Below are positions 47,901 to 62,100 of a stretch of 64,000 bases of DNA, one piece after another. This stretch comes from Congeria kusceri (taxonomy: Eukaryota > Mollusca > Bivalvia > Myida > Dreissenidae), in contig CM051025.1 of assembly GCA_027627225.1 (NCBI GenBank), positions 56,979,681 to 57,043,680 of the forward strand, read 5' to 3'. The stretch's first letter is position 1. The number at the start of each line of letters is the position of its first letter. Below the pieces are notes generated by a model. That model did no database searches. It saw only the letters and a list, made by a program, of their open reading frames with translations, and was not told where the DNA came from. The translations under genes and the position numbers were made by a program.

Positions 47901-50900
47901 AAATAACTCTCATTGTTAAAATCAAAGCAGTTATTTTCAAGAATAACTTTAAGTAATTTGCTAATGTCTTCAGCGTTAATATTATTGTTAACATTATATT
48001 TTCTAAGAAAATATGAACAAGCTTCTATTCCCTCACGGTGTGGAATATTAGTGTATAATGATGACACATCCAGAGTTACTAAGTAAGAGTCTTTTTTTAA
48101 ATGAATATTCTTAATCTTGTTAATAAAGTCTGTGGTATCTTTAATGTATGATGGTAAAGTCTGCATAACTGGATTTAATACAAAGTCTAAGAACTTGGAG
48201 ATATTTTCCGAGCTGGAATTAAACGCAGATACGATGGGCCGACCGGGGTATCCAAGAGGAAGACTGACATCTAATGGCTTGTGAGTGTTCGGTAATATGT
48301 AAAATTGAGGTATCCGAATATCTGTGGGAAACAAATCAAACTGCTTATCGATACCAGGGTTGTGGTGCTTTATTTCTTCAATACAGTTTTCAATATTTTC
48401 TTTTGTTGTCTGGTGCTGGTTTTTGTTCACTTTCATATAGAAACGTTCATCATTTAATTGACGGGTTACTTCTTCGATGTATTTATTTTTATTCATCACT
48501 ACAATAGTATTAGACTTGTCCGCTTTTTTAATAACAATGTTATCATCACGAGATAAACTGTTCAGAGCGTATATTTCTTCTTTAGAAATATTAGGGCGAA
48601 AACGTTTCTCATTAACATGATGAAGAATTTCATTAGAAACAGCTTCTATATAAAAGTCAAGATAAATGTCTCTTCCGCTAGGAGGTGTAAACTGAGATGA
48701 TGTCTTGTTAAAGAATGGTAAGTGTTTATATTCATCATTTTTAGATGTTCCATTTTGGTCATTTGTATACAAGTCAGCAAAATATTCCTTTAAACGTAAT
48801 CTTCTTGTGTAAAGAAACACTTCTTCAGCTAATTTTACTTTATCATGTGATTTGATACGGGGACAGAATCCTAATCCCTTTCCAAGTAAAATGTATTCAG
48901 TATCTGTTAAGTTACGGTCTGATAAGTTTAGAACTGTTTCCTTACCCTGCTGAATTTGCTTCTTTCGCTTCTGAAACCTTTTGTATTCCAGTCTGTTTTT
49001 GAATCTGGTAAAACGACGCGCTTTTGGTTTGATGTTGTCATCAGATCTTTCACTGTTTTTATTAACACTTCCATGGTCTGAATTAGCGATGTTTCGATCG
49101 GATTCTTTGTCGTTGTCGATACCCCGTCGATTACGGCCTCCCTGTAAGATTTCTTCGTGCCCGGGGTCTGCTCGTTTTTTGAATTATTTGCAGTTACATA
49201 TGTAGTGGAGGGGGTTTCTCTTGCATTATTCGCTGTGGTAGAGCGCCTTTCATCTGGAGTGTTCCCTGTTTTAAGTACCTGGTTCGTTTTTTTACTTGAA
49301 GTTTTCACTGTTTTCTGTACCTGGTTTGCTTTTTTAGCAGTTTGTTGTTTTGGTGATTTGTGTTTTCTTGTTACTTTGTGCCAATCTACATCAAGCGTCT
49401 TAGATGTATGAGTTTCGTCTTGTTTTTTGCTATTATAATTATGATTGGTCGATGTTTTCCCTCTGTTGTCAGTTTCCGTCCTGTTTATTTGTTGATTTTT
49501 AATGTGTTTACTTCGCAATAAGTTTAATTTTTTCTCATGTTTTCTCACTAACAGATTCTTTTTTTCTTCTGTTTCTTTGAAGATATCATTTTCCATTGAA
49601 TAGAAATCTGCATTAGATAGTTTTTTTTCTAAGGTTTTTCTGAAATCTTCAATAGATTGTTCAAGGTTATGTGCACGCCGCATATGGTCGGCCCGGATTC
49701 TCTCGCAAATTTCAATGCTAACCTTCTGTAAAAGAGTGTCACTGTCCTGCTGGAGTTCGGTGGAGTCGTTTCCTACACTGAGCGAAAGTCGTAGACCCTT
49801 AGGAACAATATCATCATTCACACAGTCTTGCAGAAAACGGGCGTGTAAACTGCTTTTCATGTGGCTGACCGCTAACTTCCTGAGATGTAAACGTGGATCT
49901 TCAGCAGATGCCATAGTGCGATTAGTCCAATAATAATAATAATAATTATCGCACAAACACGTTTGTTTATTTAATTTTAATACACTAAACGTTTCGGCAT
50001 GATGCCTTCATCAGTAGTAATAAAATAATAAATATAAACAAAGGAAGTGACGTCGACGTCATACAGTGACATTACGTCGTTTGGCGGAAAAATGATGACC
50101 TGTAAAATGGCATTATGCTGACATATATAGAACACATAATCATGATAGTATAAAATGATGGATCAGAGTTGATTCATCAGCCTAATAATTATAATATAAT
50201 AAAAAACATAGTAATAGGCAAACATCGAATATATGTCAAGTATGTGAACGTATTATATATCGTACAGCACTTTGTTATTAAGACCGTTAGGAAGCATAGT
50301 CTTTAATTTATGTATCCAAAACGTTTCTTTACATAAACGGTCTAGATTATTATGAACAACATCTATTGGAACAAAAGAGAAATCTGACAATGTACAATTA
50401 TTGTTTAGAGACCCAAAATGGGTTGCAACATGTTTACAGGATTTATTGAACAGTTTCTTATATCAAATCTATGGTTATTCATTCTACGGGAAACACTTTG
50501 ATTGGTTTGTCCGACATACTGTTTATTACATTTTTTACATGTAATAAGATATATAACATCACGTGAGGTACAATCTACATCATTGTGCAAATCATATGTT
50601 AAACCAGTAACGCTACTATTGAATTGAGAACATACATTGATATTATTACAATGCGTACATCGTGGTCGTTTACATTTACCCGATGAATGTAGTTTAGTAC
50701 TGTTATACACTGAACATCTAACAAGACTGTTTTGTATATTCTTAGGTCGTTTATAGGCCAAAATAGGCTTAAAAGAATGTAAAGACTTTACACTCTCTTT
50801 GTCAGATAACAGTAATAGATCCCAGTATTTGTGTATAATATCAGCAATATTAGGCAGTGATGTGTTAAAACCTGCAGTAAATGGTATCACAGAATTAGTG

Positions 50901-53900
50901 CTTTTCTGCGTAACACGCAGTGCGCTATCCTGCGACATATTTTTCACTTTTGTAAATCCATCTGCTATGACATTTTTAGGATAATTTCTAATTTCGAAAT
51001 ATTGTTGTAGATTAGCTAAAGACTGATTAAATACACCATCATCGGAGATAATACGTCTGTAGCGTTTAGCCTGACTATATGGTATACCCCGTTTACAAGA
51101 CATGGGGTGAGATGATGTAAAATCTAAGTATAAATGCATATTAGTAGGTTTACAAAAAACATCTGTTATAACAGTTTCATATTCACTTTTAGATACAGAT
51201 ACATCGAGGAAAAAAGCAGACTTTTGAGATATACAATATGTAAATTTTATAGTAGGATGAAATTTATTTATAGCATCTATAAAAGTATTAAGGTCTTCTA
51301 AAGAACTATTCCATATCATAAAAATGTCATCTAAAAATCTAAGCCAAATATCGGGTTTTAGAGGTACATTACTAAGAAAATCTTCTTCTAATTTTCCCAT
51401 AAAAAGTGAGGCATAAGAGGTTGCCATAGGGCTACCCATGGCTGTACCCATAGTTTGTAAATAACTCTCATTGTTAAAATCAAAGCAGTTATTTTCAAGA
51501 ATAACTTTAAGTAATTTGCTAATGTCTTCAGCGTTAATATTATTGTTAACATTATATTTTCTAAGAAAATATGAACAAGCTTCTATTCCCTCACGGTGTG
51601 GAATATTAGTGTATAATGATGACACATCCAGAGTTACTAAGTAAGAGTCTTTTTTTAAATGAATATTCTTAATCTTGTTAATAAAGTCTGTGGTATCTTT
51701 AATGTATGATGGTAAAGTCTGCATAACTGGATTTAATACAAAGTCTAAGAACTTGGAGATATTTTCCGAGCTGGAATTAAACGCAGATACGATGGGCCGA
51801 CCGGGGTATCCAAGAGGAAGACTGACATCTAATGGCTTGTGAGTGTTCGGTAATATGTAAAATTGAGGTATCCGAATATCTGTGGGAAACAAATCAAACT
51901 GCTTATCGATACCAGGGTTGTGGTGCTTTATTTCTTCAATACAGTTTTCAATATTTTCTTTTGTTGTCTGGTGCTGGTTTTTGTTCACTTTCATATAGAA
52001 ACGTTCATCATTTAATTGACGGGTTACTTCTTCGATGTATTTATTTTTATTCATCACTACAATAGTATTAGACTTGTCCGCTTTTTTAATAACAATGTTA
52101 TCATCACGAGATAAACTGTTCAGAGCGTATATTTCTTCTTTAGAAATATTAGGGCGAAAACGTTTCTCATTAACATGATGAAGAATTTCATTAGAAACAG
52201 CTTCTATATAAAAGTCAAGATAAATGTCTCTTCCGCTAGGAGGTGTAAACTGAGATGATGTCTTGTTAAAGAATGGTAAGTGTTTATATTCATCATTTTT
52301 AGATGTTCCATTTTGGTCATTTGTATACAAGTCAGCAAAATATTCCTTTAAACGTAATCTTCTTGTGTAAAGAAACACTTCTTCAGCTAATTTTACTTTA
52401 TCATGTGATTTGATACGGGGACAGAATCCTAATCCCTTTCCAAGTAAAATGTATTCAGTATCTGTTAAGTTACGGTCTGATAAGTTTAGAACTGTTTCCT
52501 TACCCTGCTGAATTTGCTTCTTTCGCTTCTGAAACCTTTTGTATTCCAGTCTGTTTTTGAATCTGGTAAAACGACGCGCTTTTGGTTTGATGTTGTCATC
52601 AGATCTTTCACTGTTTTTATTAACACTTCCATGGTCTGAATTAGCGATGTTTCGATCGGATTCTTTGTCGTTGTCGATACCCCGTCGATTACGGCCTCCC
52701 TGTAAGATTTCTTCGTGCCCGGGGTCTGCTCGTTTTTTGAATTATTTGCAGTTACATATGTAGTGGAGGGGGTTTCTCTTGCATTATTCGCTGTGGTAGA
52801 GCGCCTTTCATCTGGAGTGTTCCCTGTTTTAAGTACCTGGTTCGTTTTTTTACTTGAAGTTTTCACTGTTTTCTGTACCTGGTTTGCTTTTTTAGCAGTT
52901 TGTTGTTTTGGTGATTTGTGTTTTCTTGTTACTTTGTGCCAATCTACATCAAGCGTCTTAGATGTATGAGTTTCGTCTTGTTTTTTGCTATTATAATTAT
53001 GATTGGTCGATGTTTTCCCTCTGTTGTCAGTTTCCGTCCTGTTTATTTGTTGATTTTTAATGTGTTTACTTCGCAATAAGTTTAATTTTTTCTCATGTTT
53101 TCTCACTAACAGATTCTTTTTTTCTTCTGTTTCTTTGAAGATATCATTTTCCATTGAATAGAAATCTGCATTAGATAGTTTTTTTTCTAAGGTTTTTCTG
53201 AAATCTTCAATAGATTGTTCAAGGTTATGTGCACGCCGCATATGGTCGGCCCGGATTCTCTCGCAAATTTCAATGCTAACCTTCTGTAAAAGAGTGTCAC
53301 TGTCCTGCTGGAGTTCGGTGGAGTCGTTTCCTACACTGAGCGAAAGTCGTAGACCCTTAGGAACAATATCATCATTCACACAGTCTTGCAGAAAACGGGC
53401 GTGTAAACTGCTTTTCATGTGGCTGACCGCTAACTTCCTGAGATGTAAACGTGGATCTTCAGCAGATGCCATAGTGCGATTAGTCCAATAATAATAATAA
53501 TAATTATCGCACAAACACGTTTGTTTATTTAATTTTAATACACTAAACGTTTCGGCATGATGCCTTCATCAGTAGTAATAAAATAATAAATATAAACAAA
53601 GGAAGTGACGTCGACGTCATACAGTGACATTACGTCGTTTGGCGGAAAAATGATGACCTGTAAAATGGCATTATGCTGACATATATAGAACACATAATCA
53701 TGATAGTATAAAATGATGGATCAGAGTTGATTCATCAGCCTAATAATTATAATATAATAAAAAACATAGTAATAGGCAAACATCGAATATATGTCAAGTA
53801 TGTGAACGTATTATATATCGTACAGCACTTTGTTATTAAGACCGTTAGGAAGCATAGTCTTTAATTTATGTATCCAAAACGTTTCTTTACATAAACGGTC

Positions 53901-56900
53901 TAGATTATTATGAACAACATCTATTGGAACAAAAGAGAAATCTGACAATGTACAATTATTGTTTAGAGACCCAAAATGGGTTGCAACATGTTTACAGGAT
54001 TTATTGAACAGTTTCTTATATCAAATCTATGGTTATTCATTCTACGGGAAACACTTTGATTGGTTTGTCCGACATACTGTTTATTACATTTTTTACATGT
54101 AATAAGATATATAACATCACGTGAGGTACAATCTACATCATTGTGCAAATCATATGTTAAACCAGTAACGCTACTATTGAATTGAGAACATACATTGATA
54201 TTATTACAATGCGTACATCGTGGTCGTTTACATTTACCCGATGAATGTAGTTTAGTACTGTTATACACTGAACATCTAACAAGACTGTTTTGTATATTCT
54301 TAGGTCGTTTATAGGCCAAAATAGGCTTAAAAGAATGTAAAGACTTTACACTCTCTTTGTCAGATAACAGTAATAGATCCCAGTATTTGTGTATAATATC
54401 AGCAATATTAGGCAGTGATGTGTTAAAACCTGCAGTAAATGGTATCACAGAATTAGTGCTTTTCTGCGTAACACGCAGTGCGCTATCCTGCGACATATTT
54501 TTCACTTTTGTAAATCCATCTGCTATGACATTTTTAGGATAATTTCTAATTTCGAAATATTGTTGTAGATTAGCTAAAGACTGATTAAATACACCATCAT
54601 CGGAGATAATACGTCTGTAGCGTTTAGCCTGACTATATGGTATACCCCGTTTACAAGACATGGGGTGAGATGATGTAAAATCTAAGTATAAATGCATATT
54701 AGTAGGTTTACAAAAAACATCTGTTATAACAGTTTCATATTCACTTTTAGATACAGATACATCGAGGAAAAAAGCAGACTTTTGAGATATACAATATGTA
54801 AATTTTATAGTAGGATGAAATTTATTTATAGCATCTATAAAAGTATTAAGGTCTTCTAAAGAACTATTCCATATCATAAAAATGTCATCTAAAAATCTAA
54901 GCCAAATATCGGGTTTTAGAGGTACATTACTAAGAAAATCTTCTTCTAATTTTCCCATAAAAAGTGAGGCATAAGAGGTTGCCATAGGGCTACCCATGGC
55001 TGTACCCATAGTTTGTAAATAACTCTCATTGTTAAAATCAAAGCAGTTATTTTCAAGAATAACTTTAAGTAATTTGCTAATGTCTTCAGCGTTAATATTA
55101 TTGTTAACATTATATTTTCTAAGAAAATATGAACAAGCTTCTATTCCCTCACGGTGTGGAATATTAGTGTATAATGATGACACATCCAGAGTTACTAAGT
55201 AAGAGTCTTTTTTTAAATGAATATTCTTAATCTTGTTAATAAAGTCTGTGGTATCTTTAATGTATGATGGTAAAGTCTGCATAACTGGATTTAATACAAA
55301 GTCTAAGAACTTGGAGATATTTTCCGAGCTGGAATTAAACGCAGATACGATGGGCCGACCGGGGTATCCAAGAGGAAGACTGACATCTAATGGCTTGTGA
55401 GTGTTCGGTAATATGTAAAATTGAGGTATCCGAATATCTGTGGGAAACAAATCAAACTGCTTATCGATACCAGGGTTGTGGTGCTTTATTTCTTCAATAC
55501 AGTTTTCAATATTTTCTTTTGTTGTCTGGTGCTGGTTTTTGTTCACTTTCATATAGAAACGTTCATCATTTAATTGACGGGTTACTTCTTCGATGTATTT
55601 ATTTTTATTCATTACTACAATAGTATTAGACTTGTCCGCTTTTTTAATAACAATGTTATCATCACGAGATAAACTGTTCAGAGCGTATATTTCTTCTTTA
55701 GAAATATTAGGGCGAAAACGTTTCTCATTAACATGATGAAGAATTTCATTAGAAACAGCTTCTATATAAAAGTCAAGATAAATGTCTCTTCCGCTAGGAG
55801 GTGTAAACTGAGATGATGTCTTGTTAAAGAATGGTAAGTGTTTATATTCATCATTTTTAGATGTTCCATTTTGGTCATTTGTATACAAGTCAGCAAAATA
55901 TTCCTTTAAACGTAATCTTCTTGTGTAAAGAAACACTTCTTCAGCTAATTTTACTTTATCATGTGATTTGATACGGGGACAGAATCCTAATCCCTTTCCA
56001 AGTAAAATGTATTCAGTATCTGTTAAGTTACGGTCTGATAAGTTTAGAACTGTTTCCTTACCCTGCTGAATTTGCTTCTTTCGCTTCTGAAACCTTTTGT
56101 ATTCCAGTCTGTTTTTGAATCTGGTAAAACGACGCGCTTTTGGTTTGATGTTGTCATCAGATCTTTCACTGTTTTTATTAACACTTCCATGGTCTGAATT
56201 AGCGATGTTTCGATCGGATTCTTTGTCGTTGTCGATACCCCGTCGATTACGGCCTCCCTGTAAGATTTCTTCGTGCCCGGGGTCTGCTCGTTTTTTGAAT
56301 TATTTGCAGTTACATATGTAGTGGAGGGGGTTTCTCTTGCATTATTCGCTGTGGTAGAGCGCCTTTCATCTGGAGTGTTCCCTGTTTTAAGTACCTGGTT
56401 CGTTTTTTTACTTGAAGTTTTCACTGTTTTCTGTACCTGGTTTGCTTTTTTAGCAGTTTGTTGTTTTGGTGATTTGTGTTTTCTTGTTACTTTGTGCCAA
56501 TCTACATCAAGCGTCTTAGATGTATGAGTTTCGTCTTGTTTTTTGCTATTATAATTATGATTGGTCGATGTTTTCCCTCTGTTGTCAGTTTCCGTCCTGT
56601 TTATTTGTTGATTTTTAATGTGTTTACTTCGCAATAAGTTTAATTTTTTCTCATGTTTTCTCACTAACAGATTCTTTTTTTCTTCTGTTTCTTTGAAGAT
56701 ATCATTTTCCATTGAATAGAAATCTGCATTAGATAGTTTTTTTTCTAAGGTTTTTCTGAAATCTTCAATAGATTGTTCAAGGTTATGTGCACGCCGCATA
56801 TGGTCGGCCCGGATTCTCTCGCAAATTTCAATGCTAACCTTCTGTAAAAGAGTGTCACTGTCCTGCTGGAGTTCGGTGGAGTCGTTTCCTACACTGAGCG

Positions 56901-59124
56901 AAAGTCGTAGACCCTTAGGAACAATATCATCATTCACACAGTCTTGCAGAAAACGGGCGTGTAAACTGCTTTTCATGTGGCTGACCGCTAACTTCCTGAG
57001 ATTTAAACGTGGATCTTCAGCAGATGCCATAGTGCGATTAGTCCAATAATAATAATAATTATTATCGCACAAACACGTTTGTTTATTTAATTTTAATACA
57101 CTAAACGTTTCGGCATGATGCCTTCATCAGTAGTAATAAAATAATAAATATAAACAAAGGAAGTGACGTCGACGTCATACAGTGACATTACGTCGTTTGG
57201 CGGAAAAATGATGACCTGTAAAATAGCTTTATGCTGACATATATAGAACACATAATCATGATAGTATAAAATGATGGATCAGAGTTGATTCATCAGCCTA
57301 ATAATTATAATATAATAAAAAACATAGTAATAGGCAAACATCGAATATATGTCAAGTATGTGAACGTATTATATATCGTACAGCACTTTGTTATTAAGAC
57401 CGTTAGGAAGCATAGTCTTTAATTTATGTATCCAAAACGTTTCTTTACATAAACGGTCTAGATTATTATGAACAACATCTATTGGAACAAAAGAGAAATC
57501 TGACAATGTACAATTATTGTTTAGAGACCCAAAATGGGTTGCAACATGTTTACAGGATTTATTGAACAGTTTCTTATATCAAATCTATGGTTATTCATTC
57601 TACGGGAAACACTTTGATTGGTTTGTCCGACATACTGTTTATTACATTTTTTACATGTAATAAGATATATAACATCACGTGAGGTACAATCTACATCATT
57701 GTGCAAATCATATGTTAAACCAGTAACGCTACTATTGAATTGAGAACATACATTGATATTATTACAATGCGTACATCGTGGTCGTTTACATTTACCCGAT
57801 GAATGTAGTTTAGTACTGTTATACACTGAACATCTAACAAGACTGTTTTGTATATTCTTAGGTCGTTTATAGGCCAAAATAGGCTTAAAAGAATGTAAAG
57901 ACTTTACACTCTCTTTGTCAGATAACAGTAATAGATCCCAGTATTTGTGTATAATATCAGCAATATTAGGCAGTGATGTGTTAAAACATACAGTAAATGG
58001 TATCACAGAATTAGTGCTTTTCTGCGTAACACGCAGTGCGCTATCCTGCGACATATTTTTCACTTTTGTAAATCCATCTGCTATAACATTTGTAGGATAA
58101 TTTCTATTTTCGAAATATTGTTGTAGATTAGCTAAAGACTGATTAAATACACCATCATCGGAGATAATACGTCTGTAGCGTTTAGCCTGACTATATGGTA
58201 TACCCCGTTTACAAGACATGGGGTGAGATGATGTAAAATCTAAGTATAAATGCATATTAGTAGGTTTACAAAAAACATCTGTTATAACAGTTTCATATTC
58301 ACTTTTAGATACAGATACATCGAGGAAAAAAGCAGACTTTTGAGATATACAATATGTAAATTTTATAGTAGGATGAAATTTATTTATAGCATCTATAAAA
58401 GTATTAAGGTCTTCTAAAGAACTATTCCATATCATAAAAATGTCATCTAAAAATCTAAGCCAAATATCGGGTTTTAGAGGTACATTACTAAGAAAATCTT
58501 CTTCTAATTTTCCCATAAAAAGTGAGGCATAAGAGGTTGCCATAGGGCTACCCATGGCTGTACCCATAGTTTGTAAATAACTCTCATTGTTAAAATCAAA
58601 GCAGTTATTTTCAAGAATAACTTTAAGTAATTTGCTAATGTCTTCAGCGTTAATATTATTGTTAACATTATATTTTCTAAGAAAATATGAACAAGCTTCT
58701 ATTCCCTCACGGTGTGGAATATTAGTGTATAATGATGACACATCCAGAGTTACTAAGTAAGAGTCTTTTTTTAAATGAATATTCTTAATCTTGTTAATAA
58801 AGTCTGTGGTATCTTTAATGTATGATGGTAAAGTCTGCATAACTGGATTTAATACAAAGTCTAAGAACTTGGAGATATTTTCCGAGCTGGAATTAAACGC
58901 AGATACGATGGGCCGACCGGGGTATCCAAGAGGAAGACTGACATCTAATGGCTTGTGAGTGTTCGGTAATATGTAAAATTGAGGTATCCGAATATCTGTG
59001 GGAAACAAATCAAACTGCTTATCGATACCAGGGTTGTGGTGCTTTATTTCTTCAATACAGTTTTCAATATTTTCTTTTGTTGTCTGGTGCTGGTTTTTGT
59101 TCACTTTCATATAGAAACGTTCAT

Positions 59125-59157
<33 letters not shown>

Positions 59158-62100
59158 TGAAAAAGAAAATAAATTATCAATATGTTTGCACATGAAATAG
59201 AAATAAACAATGTAACTTACAGTATATAATTGTTAATAGATATGTGTTTATAATGTAGAAACTCAGTATTTGTATGTAATGTAAACATAATTGTGCAATA
59301 TCTTTTTTCCCCAGTATTGCCCAGTAAAACCCTGTAAAACCCGTTTTTTCCCAGTATTACCCACCCGGGCTGGTCAATACCATAAAACCCGGGTTTTATG
59401 CCAACCCTGGTTGCAAGTCATGAGAAACTGTTAGGAATGTTGTGTGCTCAAGTGTTTATGTTTAAACAATTTTATAAAACTGTTCAGTTACTTTTGCTTT
59501 AAACTTAAATAAGCAAAGGTTACTGGAATGATTTTGAAAAATCAAAAAGATTATTAAAAAAATAATTGATTGAATATAATAATTTATCAAATGAATATAA
59601 ACAACTTAAAAATCATACCTTATATAAAACTGTGTCAACCTTAAATATATAATTTTTTATTTGCTTAAAGATATTTTTTAATATTTGACCAGAAAACAAC
59701 ATCATAATTTGTGTTGTATATCTGTTTTCCCTAGTCATTGAATATGTGTGGTAAATGGAGTAAATAAAATCCTTGTAATTGTTAGAGTGGTAGACATGTA
59801 CATGTAATAACATCAACTTCAATAGACAAGAACTATTATTGGTGCAATCCTATTTTTGTTTACAGCAACATCATTTGCAAAAGAGCTTGGATTCCAGACA
59901 TCAGATCTCCATAGCAATAAAAGTGTAGACATGTATAATCAGTGGAAACAAAACAACTGCCAGCCAAACTACTGGAAAGTAAGATTCTGTGTTTTATAGG
60001 TTAAGAATTTAAATTGGTTAGGCCTTAGAGAAATTTGGACAGGCCTTAGAGACATTTTATTACAGTGGGTGGTTTCCTTAAAAAGACCATAACAATGTGT
60101 TCACAATGATACATAATGTAAGCCATAGAGGATATTTGTTTTAATGCTGTGTAAGATCGTATTTTATTTCATGAGTGGTCATAGAAACAATATTTTCACG
60201 AGTGGCGCGCTTACTGTGTCGTTGTCGCTTAAGTATATTTGTATTAAATTTTATTATGTGTTTTCTGATGTTTTAAAAGGCCGATGTTTACACTGACGAT
60301 TAGAATACTCACATTCTTTCAAAAAATAAACATAAAAACAAAGTTAAAAGAAGTTCCATATAACCAAGAGTGAAATGATCAAACGTTATCATTTCACTAG
60401 ACCTAGTGAAATGATCGGGTTATAATTCACTGGTATTCTCCACTCATTCACCGCATAGCATGAAAATGTTTCATTGTTGTTGGTATTGCGGTTGTTCATT
60501 TTGCTTGCTTTTAATTATTTTAATCCAGAATGTGGCACCAGATCCCAGCAAGTCTTGTGGTCCGTACAGACCCAAGCCATCCCCACCACATGTACAACGA
60601 ACAGAACAACTCTCCAATGATGCTTACCAACAGATAGGAGGAGGCAATCATGATACTATTGGTACGATTGTACGTTAATATGGAATGTATATGGGTATGA
60701 TTTATATGAGTCGTGTCGTGGAAAATCGGGCTTAATGCATGTGCGTAAAATGTCGTCCCGGATTAGCCTGTGCAGTCCGCGTAGGCTAATCCAGGACGGC
60801 TCTTTCCGCTTTTATATTTTCTGTTTTAAGGCAGTCTCTTCTAAACATAAATCCACTGTAGGCGGAAAGTGTCGTCCTGGATTAGCCTGTGCAGTCGAAC
60901 AGGCTAATACGGGACGACACTTTACGCACATACATTAAGCCCAAGTTTCCCACGACGCTCCTCATATATAGAAAATGCTAACTGTCCACCCTCCGCACTT
61001 ACGGTAATTTGAGCTTTTGCCTCTCCTCGACACAAATATTCAAAGAAACTCTCTGGACAAAACGTGCACACAAATTCATCCAGAAACATTACTAAGATCA
61101 AATATACATTGCCAGTGAGCATGTCCTTTTCGAAACTGAATAGTCGATACATGTACATGTAATTTGTATATAGTTTCAGTGTCTACTTTACTACCGACAA
61201 TGACACAGGCAGTATATGTTTTACCATTGCCGCTTTGTTATCTCATGTATTTTTTGTGTAATGCATTGTTTCGCATATTTCTGAATATAATTTCATTCTC
61301 CATGGACAGGTATGATCGTGGTTGACAAGCAGGGCAATGTGGCGGGAGGAACCTCAACGAATGGACTGAACCACAAAATACCGGGGTACACCGAGCGAAC
61401 TAGATATCTTAAATTGTTTAGCATATCCAGGCAAACTACCAAAAATTGTATTTCCCTTGCCCACAATTGACCTTCGCCTACGCTATGTTTAAAGATGTAA
61501 TACAAATGGCGGATACAACTATTATTTGCTTTCATACAACTTAATATAGGCAGTGTTCAATGAAATAAAACACGTTTGAAGACATTTTCGTTATATATAA
61601 TAACGCTACCAATGTCTAACAGCAGTCGCTGAACTGTTGATGACAGATCCATGTTTAATTACCGGAATAACGTTGTATTTTAGCTAAATTTTCCTTCGTA
61701 AAGGTGCGTTTGTTATCTACTTATTTCTTTTATAAAATTCCACAAAATCACTCGGTAAATTTGTGTCCTTAATTGATCGTTTAATTATAATTACGACGCA
61801 CACACTTGTTTACCCTAGACGGGTCGGTGATTCTCCTATTGCTGGTGCAGGCAGTTACGTGGATAACGAAGTGGGTGGGGCAGCGGCGACGGGTGACGGT
61901 GACGTAATGATGCGCTTTCTTCCAAGGTAGGTTTATTTAAAGCATTTATTTTATTATAATGTGTTCAGATGTTGATGCAAATAGTTTCTGCTCTAAAATT
62001 ACTAAATAAGCGATTCTTAGTTGATTCTATTAATATAGACTGTATTATTTAATGTGATAACAAATAAAACGTCTTTAAGTTGATATTCTATATTTTGTTA

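Larger units (their letters stand above)
42821..59126 (-). mobile_element. head-to-tail array of a Penelope-like retroelement, 4.6 units of 3,558 bp
   Basis: Unit spans: copy 1 42821-46370, copy 2 46371-49928, copy 3 49929-53486, copy 4 53487-57044, copy 5 57045-59126 (5'-truncated). Every unit lies on the minus strand. A 19-bp duplication, TTTTGTGAAAAAGAAAATA, flanks the whole array (42802-42820 and 59153-59171), so the array behaves as one insertion. The truncated 5' edge is followed by about 30 T on the plus strand. Penelope-like identity rests on the reverse transcriptase plus C-terminal GIY-YIG domain, the hammerhead motif and the tandem arrangement, all known features of this class. Confidence 0.93.
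41689..59409. mobile_element. hAT-like nonautonomous element, split by the Penelope-like array
   Basis: Left end CAGGGTTGGCA (41689-41699) and right end TGCCAACCCTG (59399-59409) are inverted. Flanks GTTGCACG (41681-41688) and GTTGCAAG (59410-59417) are an 8-bp target duplication with one difference. Subterminal words are inverted too: GGGTAATACTGGGCAATACT on the left against AGTATTGCCCAG and AGTATTACCCACCCG on the right. Without the insertion it is about 1.4 kb, with no transposase. Confidence 0.82.
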
